A stretch of 64,000 nucleotides of DNA, taken from Acanthococcus lagerstroemiae. Lineage: Eukaryota; Arthropoda; Insecta; Hemiptera; Eriococcidae. A program made the position numbers and the translations under genes. Numbering within the stretch: the first letter of the stretch is position 1; each line of letters begins with the position of its first letter. This document shows, piece after piece, positions 45,316 through 57,300 of this stretch. Under the pieces are notes generated by a model that was not told the origin of the DNA, searched no databases, and worked only from the letters and a program-made list of their open reading frames with translations. The stretch spans positions 72,838,101 through 72,902,100 of the forward strand of contig CM063106.1 of the NCBI GenBank assembly GCA_031841125.1, in the 5' to 3' direction.

Positions 45316-48300
45316 ATGTTGCGTTCAATCGTGTTTGTATTTTGTATTTTAAATTTGAAACTATCTCAGCAGGGACCTGTTTCTACTGCTACACGTAAGT
45401 ACAAATTACTAAAAAATTAGGGACGGTGCCCAATTATAACCTAATTCGAAAAATGTTTTTTTTCTTTATATAGTTACATATTTAATTCGTGTTGTTGTAA
45501 CTGCTATAGATAAGATATGCGTGCCCGAAACTGCCAAAAATGCCTGTTTTCAGATGGCCTCCGAGGGAATCAAACAGAACGTGCACTTGACCTGCGTTAT
45601 AGGAAGAGACAGGTAAATTGTTTGTTGTACGGGAATTATCGACACTAATTCCTCAGATATTCAAGTTGGTACACTTCAGATGGGCCAGACTATCACATTA
45701 ATAAATGCATCTTAACATGAAATGAGCTCAATTAGGAAAATTATGAGGTCTAATGCGGAACTTTATAATACCCGTTTATCTTGAAGCTTTTATTGAAGAA
45801 TTAGTAGAATTCTTGCGTTTGGGTTGCATTCCAAATTATGTCTGTTTTAATATGTTACCATACAGAGTGTATTTACTCGTACTCACCATCTCACAGGAAC
45901 TTATACTATAAATTTATATTGAGCAGGAACCTTCCAAAACCAACTCTTCAATAAATTTCATTTGTTTCGGCAATTACAAAAAATGACATTTTTGTCTGTA
46001 TACCTACAAAGTTAACTTGAGAAAGGGAGCCTGAAAATTTCACAAAGACTTTTTTGTGTTAAAATTTGCTGGTCGAAATTTTCGCTTTTGAAATACCTTT
46101 AATTTTGTAACTGGGAACATTTTTTTGGCCGAAAAGCAAATAGGTAATATAAAAAGAAAGAAGTTCTCCTGAAATGAAAATTTTCAACTTTTTCAACTTC
46201 TACCCAATAAAATGCGTTTCTGCCAGCGGAACATTCGCGGGAATCTTCTTTTAGGTATGAAAAATCATTACCGGATTGGAATCGAATGTTTCAGCTTTGG
46301 GATGGTAGAAAAAGAGAAGCAAATATTTTGGATTGTTTTTGTAAGATCACAATACTAAAGAGAATATTACATTGGCGTAGGAATCAATTTGGATGCACTG
46401 AATGTTCTAAGGAATCTTTAGAGATCGAAAAGCTATACTGGTAGTTTGACACAGTTGAGCCCTCGGCGCAAAAATTGAATAAATGAAGAAAGTACTGTTT
46501 TTCCCTTTTGTGTTCTTACGCTTACCGAGCTCAACATTTTTATATTCTCAGTGCATAAGTTCGAGGCATGACCGGGAATCACAATTTTTAGGGTTGTACT
46601 ATTGCTCATTGAAATTTTAAAGGTTTCCAATTATCATTATACAATCGCGGTTCCTGATTATTACGAGAATTCTGAAACTCAACCCAATGCGCAAAATACC
46701 ACAAGTTACCCGGGTAACTAAAGGGGAACAAGGATAATCTGAGGGTAACAAATGGGTAAACTTTTCCGCCGCGGGTAACTGCGTAGTATCTCGCCAGTTA
46801 CCCGTGTAATTAAAGGGGGACAAGGGTAATCTGAGGGTAATTCGAGGGTAACAAATGGGTAGATAACTTTTTCGTGGGTACCTGGGTAACTAGAGGGTAA
46901 CTGATTGCGCATCAGGAAGGTTAGCGATTGTAGTTATTCTGTATTATGACCAGGTTTCAAAATTTTGTATGGGAATTCAAATTTTCCAAGATATTTTCAG
47001 GGCTTAAATTATCATTACCAGAATTTATAGTTTTCAACATTTGATCTATAGGGTTCACCTCAGTAGGGGCGTGGTGGGGAGACGTAAAATTCTCAAATTG
47101 AGACGTCCTAGTTTCGCGAGTGGAGCAAGCGAAAACATTTCGAATTTATTTCGCAAAAACGTCTCAAAAGGTCTCAGATTTTCCCACTGAGGGCCACTGA
47201 TTTTCTAACTAGAACCAACTGTTAAATCTTTGGGGGAAGCTTCCCATCTCCCCCTTCGGTATGACTTTGAGACCATCAGCTATGAAAACCGAATACTGCT
47301 CATTCTCACAAACATGGTTATTTCTACAAACAAACAAAAAGTTAGCTTTCAACTTTTTTTTTGAGGAGTAGATGGTGGAGATAACAAGGAACAATATTCT
47401 GTGATGGAAAGAGCTTAAAATTCAATTTTGAGGTCTTCGAAGTTTCTAAAACTTTTTGATGTCTACGTTGAAAGACAAATAAATTGTCATGTTCTTGAAA
47501 TGAGGCTGCAGTACTGCTGCACTATTGTAATGCAGGGCAGGAAACAAGGAAACTCATTTTTTACTCCCTTGTCACGATTAGATAAAAGGAGGCACTAAAG
47601 TTCTGTTGGATATGGCACGAGGGCTCTTTATGCCAGACTGTTTTTCAGTATTTTTGATTGATGTTTTTCAACATGGGCATGTGAAATGCAGGATAATTTA
47701 CGTTCAACAGAGAATTTTTTTTTTAATGGACAAAGTCACCATTTTTGCATTTTATACACGGGGTCCAATATGACTGTCAGTGTTCCTCGTTAAAGAGCAC
47801 TTGTTTTTCCTTGAAACATAATTCTATTTACTTATTTATACTTGAGTCCCCCAACAGGTGCTCGAGCGTCACATTGACAGGGAGGGACTGTAAGTATACA
47901 ACATAATAATTCTTAAAAACAAAAAATACTTTTCAAATGAAGGGTGTGGAATGAAGAAGAAGGAAAGGTGACGGAAAGAGGGCGGGGATACAGACACCAG
48001 AGCTATGGCAGAGCGGGGGTTGAAGGGCGCACAGGTCCATAGGTGGCAGTTGAGAATTGAGGGTTATTTTATGATGAATTGGCAGGAACACTTTATTTTA
48101 TCAATGTTGGAGCACTGATCACGTCATTTGTGCAATACACTGCAGAAGTACTTATGGCACAGGGACAATTAATGCCAATTTTTGAGAGAATGAGCCATAA
48201 ACTCGTTGTGGTTATACGAGACCTTTCATTTCAAAGACGTCAAACCCCACTTTATTTTTGAAATAATGTTTTTTGGCAAAATCAGCAGAGACGAAATTTG

Positions 48301-51300
48301 ACTTTCAGTTGTGGGGGGGGGGGGGAGAGAAAAACTTGCCGACACATATTTTTTTTAAACTAAAAATTGAAAAAACAAAGAATCAAATAAACAAACGTTC
48401 TTCAAAAGTGAAAAATTCAAATGAACAGTTTCAAAATTTGTCGTCGACCAAATTATTCGGGAGGGGAGTGTCTCAACGCCTCACACCCCCTATAGTTTCG
48501 TCCCTGGTGACGGTTATTCTAAAATCAGTTACAGCTATATTATGGATATACAAAGAGTAAATGGAGTAACAGTTAACAACAGTTACAGTTAAGTAAGATG
48601 AATGTCTGTTAAATAACGGTTTACAACCCCAGCTTAGGCCAAATAACCTTCATATCAAAATTGTAAACGTTTTTTGTATTTCTATGTCCATCTTCTGAAT
48701 ACCTGTTATGGATATTGCACATGTTCATGTTCTGATCAAGTTTTGAGGATTACTTAGTGGGATCATGGATGTAATTTTTTTATTTGTTATCACGGTAATG
48801 TTCTCACTACCATGGACATATCGATAGGGGGTGGGGAGGAGGGAACCCCTTCGTAGGAATTTTTTGCTCAGCAGTTGGGAAAATTTACCATTTAAGTCAG
48901 GCGAGTTGGGAAAAATCCGAGATTTTTTTTGCTTTGATACTTGGGAATTGAGTTGAGAAGTTGGGAAAACCCAACAAGTCAAAAGGTTTTTATTCTTTTC
49001 GCTTTGATATTTGGGAATTTTTTGAGTCAACTCAGTTGGAAAAATCCAACAGGTCAACAGTTTTTTTTTTAAATTTTTTAATTTTTTATTTTGCTTTGAT
49101 ACTTGGGAATTCTGAGCCGAGTTAGTTGGGACTTTCACAATTATCACTCCGGGGCCCCCAGGTTAAGGCGGCTCTAAGGGGAGGTATAACGAACAGCCAT
49201 TTTGATTGAAAGAAAAGTAAACAAATGCGCGTTGATGCAATGAGACATTATCAAGACGCGTTTGTTTACTTTTCTTGCAATCAAAATGGCTGTTCGTTAT
49301 ACCTCCCCTTAGAGTCGCCTTACCCAGGTAAAACTCTTTAGTACGTCTCTGCTCACTACTCTGGTTTCTTTTCATCGATGCCGGTTCGTGCCTGATTTAG
49401 GAGAAATGCATCGCAGGCCAACCATTGAAAACGCCTCCCATAGGCGCAAATAGAGAGCGTTTTGGGGATTTAGCCACCCTCGAATATTCTAATAGTTCCC
49501 TAAAAAACTGGAAAATCATAGGAGCGAAAGAATCGTTTGCATTAATTATTTGATATCTGCCAATCTCCATGAGCCTCTTTCCAGATCGGCTATCTCCCCC
49601 CTACAAAAAAAGTTTTTATCTTTTCTCAAATTTTAAACCAACATTGTTTTGAAAATACAAGGGAGTAATAATCAAAAGATTGTCACCTGAAATTATTAAA
49701 CATTTGTTAATTACATAAACATTTCATTACAGGCATATTGAAGCTGACATGTAAAATGTAGGTGTCTTATTACGTATACAGTTTCTTCACAGAAAAAATT
49801 CTTATTCTGGTGAAATTCGGTGTCTATTAATGAAAAATTACTTTAGGGGTGATTCTCCGAAAAATGGACAATTCAACGTGGACAAAAACCAAAAAAAATG
49901 AGGTTCACTTTTCAAATTTTTTTCGTTGAAATCGATACTAGGGGTGTTGAGAAATCATATTCCGGTACCGGCCGGGCTTAAATTTGATTTTGGAGGGTTG
50001 TAAAAAAAAATTGTTGTCCACGTTGAAAGACAAATTTTTCAAGTTTACACAGTGTGATAAGATGAGGCTGTACGATCACACAGCGGCACCGTGGGTTACA
50101 ATCTCACGGATCACGGTTTTATGAAGTACCAACAATTCATCTAGGAAAGTAGTCTCTGCACGAAGAAGATTTAAAGGCTGTTTCTACAGACTGCTTCTAA
50201 GTGTCGAAAGATTCACGTCCTTCAGCGTGGATACTAGAAATACGTGAGTAGCCACGTTGAATAATATTTTATGTCCACGTTTAAGGACAAAATCGCCTTT
50301 TCCCTTTTCCCATTGGGTAAATATGCGGAAAATATTTGATACATGTTGCTGAATGTAATGTGGCCAACATTAGTTATATTATTACGTTTTTACAAATTCG
50401 GAGCTATAAATTCAATATGGCTGTTGATGTCCACGATGAAGGAATTTTTTTTTTTTCAGAAACCAGGATCTCAGCAATAAATGAGTATTTTAGCATACAA
50501 ATTATCATTATTTCACAGAAGTTCTTACACAGCCTTCTAGAGGAAGTTATGAGGAAGTTATATGAGCATTTGAGAGAAGTTTATGCTTATAGTGGAACCC
50601 TATAGAGAGGTTTGAAAATTATCCACGTTGAAGGACATATCTCTTCCTAGACACAACTTTGAGGTATTCTAAAGGTTACTTAACTTGGTTAGAAAAAGAT
50701 TGTAAGACCTATACCGTGTTGCCTCATTTTACCTCTTCAACAATGGGAAACAGTAGTTCCTGAAAATGATGTATTAAACCCTTCCAGCAAGCAAAAAAAA
50801 AAACGGAACTAGGCCAGGTTGACACCCACGCTGATGGACATTTCAGGTGCATTTTCGATTTTCTAATGATGTTTTGCTGAACTAGGGAGAGCTTTTACCA
50901 CTGTCTCCATCAGAAGAGTTCATTTCCTCAATTTTGACATATTGCGCATAGCATTCTGATAATAAGTGGCAGAGTTACAGCCTATTTACATGAATTGTCC
51001 ATTTTTCGGAGAATTACCCTTAGTTATTAATTTTGCGTGCTGGGTTGTACTGTGAGAAAAACATACTTATTATCAAGAGGTTTCTTGTTCCTTTGTTATC
51101 CTTTTTTCTCATCGCTCTTCTTTTTTCTGCTTTCTTTTCTACCTTTCTACTCTACTTTTCCTAGCGCATCGCCTGGCCCGGTGCCCCGGGATAAACGACC
51201 CTGTTAGCCTGTGTACAAATCCAACGCTTATGCCTGGGTCTACGATGCGATCACAGCTAGTCGCTCCTAAAAGAATCTGCACTAGTAAAAACTGCATATC

Positions 51301-54300
51301 ATTTTGAGGGCGTCACGGCGTCTTGTGTGAGTGCAAAGTCTTTGTGAAAATGTAGACATTTGCCAGTTGTTATACTTCTATAGACCGAGTTCCTTTTACA
51401 AGACACATATACGTTTGTTATTATTCGTAGATTGGATTGTCTGGAGAAAATTAACCAACACAATGCAGATTTCAGTTTCGCCGAACCCGAGGACATGTAC
51501 ATCGCTTCCAACATCAACAATAAAGGGTTCACCATTTTGAAAGAAATTAGAACTAAAGACGAGTCGGAAGGTAATTAACAGAATGTAACTTTTTGTATCG
51601 ATTTTATGACCTCCAGGAGCGTTATATTTAACGGTTCCATCTCGATCGTTAATACCTACTTCGAGGAGACATGTTCGCGGTTTTGTTAATTACGAACTAA
51701 CGGAAACTGGAAGTACGAAAGGTTACTCGATTTGTAGAGACGTAGAAAATCTGAAAATTGGACATATGTGAAAAACGAAACTGTAAGAACCGGTTTCTTC
51801 GTCATTTTCTGGTGACTTCGTCTAAGAGTAGTCGAAGGGAATATTCCACACCTCCATGACAGTATGCATGCACAACCTACCGAATAATAAAAACCATTTA
51901 GCGTAGGATCTTTTCAAATTCCACCAAACTGGACGATAAAAAGTCATTTTTCTTTCAAATCCTTCGGTGGCGTAATTTACGTCGCATTTATATGCGTCTG
52001 TCTGTTTCCTTTTATTAATTAATTTAACCATTATTCATTCAAAAGTTGAAGATCGTTGCACCGAACCATGGCGTTTGTTTTTATTGCAATTCAGTGCAAT
52101 AATTCGATAGTTCGACGGTGCATAAACAGCAGGTAATGAGATTTGTTCGTTCAGAAAATGACAATACCTAATAAAAAGAAGGCGATGCGGCCCATACAGA
52201 TGAAAAAATTACTTATTCTACAACCGGTTCACGTTCGGCTGGATTAATGAAAGTGTTTTGCATTCTCGATGTTGAAAAATATTCTATACGACGAAAAGAA
52301 AAATATGTTCGTATATTTCCTGTATATAATTCATAACTAAACGTGAGAAATGTACTAATAAAAATGAAATTCAAACCAGTCGATAAGCACGCTTTGTTCG
52401 AATATTGTGCAAGCCGGAAAGGATTTGTGATTTCTTATTCATCCACGTATATTTCCTTTTTTTTTTTTTTTTTTTGTGTGTAAATCTGTAATCGTAAATA
52501 TTAGTATAATAATGGCACAGTTGATGACAAATACCTTGGCACGTAATCTTACGGGGTAACATTGAGAGAAAAAAGTGTTTTTTCGCGGGATTTCTCTTTC
52601 TTCTACCTAATCATTTCGAATATGAGTTTTCAACTTTTTTTCACCCTGAAAATATGTACGGGGGACGATCCAAAAAAGTTTTCCGGACTGATACTACATA
52701 AGCAGGGCCTGATTTAGGCACTTGCGGGCCCGGGGCCCAAATTTTGTGTAGCCCCCAAAATTTTTTTTTAGCAACATTGATCATCATTTTCATTATTATT
52801 ATTATTATTATTATTATTAATATCGTCATAATCGTCATTATTATTAGGTATTTTATATTGTACGTGAGCGTACGTAGCACGCGCGTCTGTACAAGCATGT
52901 AATAAGAAATGTGCGGGCCCCCTAAATCTGGCCCTGTACATAAGTGTTCTAAAAATCAATTTGAATCTTCGCTGCCGCCATCTCCTTCAAAGAAGTACCC
53001 CTCTGCACTTATGTACCGAAAATTTTTTGGAAATCATTTTAGTATTGTACATGCTTTTAATACTGGGTATACTTGAGCAAAACCGTAGCGAAAAACGTAA
53101 CGAAAACCCTAACGCTTCCCCGACACGAATTCAGTGGTAGACATTTCCATGGAAATTTATTTTAGCATTTTATATGATTTTACCACTGGGTCTCTTTTCT
53201 AATATTACTCTAAACCCGAGCCCTGAATCCGCCGTTTCAAGCATTACCTCAGAGACGTCGGGGAGGCTGTCAGGACTGTCTTAGCCCTCTTCTCTTCTGG
53301 CCGAAAAACCGGCCTAGGTCGAAATGTAGCGAGTTGCTATGTGGGCTCGAACCCAGAACCTCCGGATTCCGAGATCAGCGCGCTATCCACTGGGCCAACC
53401 AGACCCCTTTATTACTGGGTATACTTGAGCGAAACCGTAACGCTTCCCACGTAACGGTTCACCGACACGCTTCCCCTACACGAATGCAGTGGTTGACATT
53501 CCCATTGAAATTTATTTTAGCATGTTGTATGCTTTTATACTACTGGGTACACGTGAGCGAAAACCGTAACGCTCCCCCGACACGAATTCAGTGGTTGACA
53601 TTTGCTACGCCCTGCACGACTACAGTCTGCAGCCGCGTTGTTAATAGAAATTTCCATGCGACCCCCCCCCCCGACACGAAACCAGTCCGTATGATTTAGC
53701 TCATCATGGTGACAATTTAGTTCAGTGATTGACATTTCCATGGAAATTTATTTTTTTTCTAGCCATGTGTTCATTGATCTTGATCTTTGCTGCGCTTTGC
53801 GCGACTCTCGTCTGCAGCCGTGTTGTTGCTCCCTTCCCCTCTGTGGACGACACAAGATAGGTAACCTGTTAGGTGCTGCCCCCCCCCCTCGAAGATGAGA
53901 TAGAGGTCCGGAATGGCGGCAAAAATTAGTGTACAATTTGTGTAATTTGTGTATCGATCTCTCCCAATTTATGTACCTCGCCAACCCCTCTATGGACCAT
54001 ACAATATGAGTTACATATTAGGTGCTGCCCCCCCAAGGCAAAGTGGAGGTCTGGAGAGGGAGGCAACAATTTGTGTATTTTGTGTATCCACCTGCCTCAA
54101 TTTGTGTACCCTTCCCTTCCCCTCTGTGGACGACATAAGATAGGTAAACTGTTAGGTGTTGCTCCCTCCCCCCAAGTTGTGATATAGGTTCGGAAATGGG
54201 GGCAAAAATTTGTGTACAATTTGTGTAATTTGTGTATCGATCTCCCTCATGTTGTGTACCCCGCCAACCCTTCTATGGACCATATAATATGAGTTACATG

Positions 54301-57300
54301 TTAGGTGCTGCCCCCCCCCAAGGTGAAATAGAGGTCTGGAAATGGGGCAAAAATTTGTGTACAGTTTGTATATTTTGTGTATCCACTTCCCTTAATTTGT
54401 GTACCCTTCCCTTCCCCTCTGTGGACGACACAAGGTAGGCAACCTGTTTTGTGCTGCCCTCCAAGTTGAGATAGAGATCTGAAAATGGGTTCATACTTAG
54501 AATGCATTTAAGAGCGACTAATTTAGTATTGGATGGAGGCTCTCCAAATCAAGACAGCCAGTTGAAAAAATTGAAAAATTCCCCCTTCAAGTTAACATTA
54601 ATAATTTTTGCTTATCTTACAAGTTTTAGCAAAATTTTGTTTTGCAGAATCCGAACAATTTTCTACTGGATACGCCACTGGGTACGTTTATTCAGATAAC
54701 TAACGTTGATACTGGGTCTCAAAGCTCCAACATTTCAGATTTGGTTTTGTTTCATCAATACCAGTATAGGAAGTTCGCGATAAAGTTAGCGAAAAGCTCA
54801 TTTTATTGACTTTAACTCATCAGCCAGTCAATGAATGCAGTAAAATTTCCTCTAGTTTGTCCACTGTCCACCCACCTTTTACTCACCTGTCAATCAAATG
54901 ATCAAATCAAACATTTTGAAGATATCTTTGCGAAACATGAAATTCTGAGGGAAATGAGCCCTATTTGAAATTCCGTATTTTTTCATATTTTAATATAATT
55001 GCATATTTGGTATTTTAGAAGCATATTTGGAGGATATTTTATCAATTTTCTGAATTTTTGCATTTTTGGACATATTTTCGAACATTTACTACACTTGGAC
55101 GCTGTTAAGCGTAAAGGAACCAATCAACATTTGTGAACAAAATGAGTTATTAGTATCGTTGGAAAGAGCATAAAAAGTAGAAATTTTCAAAATTGGGCCC
55201 CCGATTCAAATATGTGTACTCACGTTGAAAAAAGCTTATCAGTAAACGCTATGTCATATATATAGTTTCTACATGGCTCTTGAACTTCGAATCACGTGTT
55301 CTCAAAAAACAGATTTTGCTGGTTAGTTCCCTTACGCTTAACAGCGTCCAACTAGTTTCTAATTTTTCAGTCCAAAGCCGACCCTCTTCCAGCAGCTAAA
55401 GTCTGGTTCAGTTAAGAAACATAACTGGCAACCCGCAATACACATCGATATATGGGTATTTTGAAGTCGGAAGGGAAAGACGAGTTCGAGAACAGGTTAT
55501 CAGCGTCGTGAAAAAATTATGTTTTTTAACTGGACCAGACTTTAGCTGCTTGTTTTGCTTTTGTTATCTTTTTAAAGGTTCAAAATGTAGCTTCAAAGTC
55601 ATAAAATTTCTTCTAAAAAACTTGTTTTTTTTTAGTTTAAAATTAGCAATAAAAAACATGTTTAAAACGCTTAAAAATGTTTAAAACGTTTTCTTTGTTT
55701 AAAATATGTTTTGGTTTTTTCGTTGTTTTAAAACATGTTTTAAACGTTTTGAAACAACGCGTCGTTTTAAACATCGCAGCCCTGTCTGGAAAGTACGTAG
55801 ATGATGTTTACACAAGCATCTGATTACTTACTTCTATCTACAGCCCATAACAACGGTAACATTAAAAATAAACGTTCATTACCAACCAGCACTGTTGACT
55901 TTTGTTTAAACAAAATTTTCAGCAAAAAAAAAAACATGATATTTTAAATAATTTACTCTTGAATTATGACAACACAACAAAGATCACTGATACAAAATGA
56001 AGAATATAGAGACTGAACACTTATTTTTTCAACAAGATGGAAACGAGTGCTGTGTAATGTTCTTAGATATAACAAAACTAAATGACGAAATGACAATTGA
56101 ATTTTCAAAATTTTGTCTTCTGACAAAACCTTAAATCTTTTTTTGTCAGGACCATTTCGTCAATGACATAGAAAAATGAATCCAATAATAAAACAAAATG
56201 ATAGGAAAAATTATGTTATGACATTTTGTCAACGATTAAATGAGAAACTATGCTCAACGATATAATAATTGATAACAGATTATGCAAGGCGACATTGCCA
56301 TTGATAGTAGACTATACTAAGCGACATGACAAAATGACAATATAATTTTGTCAAGATATAACGAAATCATGAAAAAACAAAATGATAAAACTCTGAAGAT
56401 TACAAAACTTATGATATTACAAAAAAAAATAAAAAATGAAATGCTCCTCTGACAAAATGAAAAAAATCGTATTTTCTAACAACACTATCGCTGTGGCTTT
56501 ATCAGTTCGGTCGCTAGAGCACGTGATAGTGGAAGAAACATAGTTATCAAAGTTACCCCTAGATTATCAATGTTACTCCCGATTATTGGTATATAAATAC
56601 TCGGAGTACTTATAATTTTTGAGGAGGCTTATCGAACTATTTATGGATACGTTTTCTTTTATATTTTTCCTTAATTGTTTCCGAAGCCCCCTGCTTCAAA
56701 CTTATTAGTTTGTGAAACTGATTTAACCAGCAGGAGAAAAGCAAATTAGGGAATATAATTATTTCTTTTTCGGTTCATCGATTATAGAGTTAATACATTG
56801 TATCCCAGATAAAAGAAGCTGAAATTCAAAAGTCAACACTTTCAAACTGAGATTTTATTTTTCTCTGTTTTCTGATATTTTTTACAGCTGAATTCAGGTA
56901 TAAAGGAGTGGCTGTGATTCGCAATGACTTGAACATCAAAGGCATTAGTTCATTGAAGGGACTAAAGTCTTGTCACACCGGTATTGGACGCAGTGTTGGA
57001 TATAAAATTCCACTTACAAAGGTTAGAACTCAAGGCACTGTATTTGCAGAACTAAGGTGAGGGGTACGAATGTGGCCCACTATTGGAAAATCGTGTCTGA
57101 CGTGGTCCAAAGTGATACTTGAGGGGTAACTGCTCCAATCTCTTAAGTAGACCCCTCGCCACCAAAAATACTCAATGAACTTTTTTTTTATTTTTATTTT
57201 TAATTAGTCACCAGAGAACTATGACAAAAAGTTCAGTGGATTGTGTATTACATGCCGACAGCACTAGATAAGGCACATCTAAAACTTGCTGTAAAAAGTC

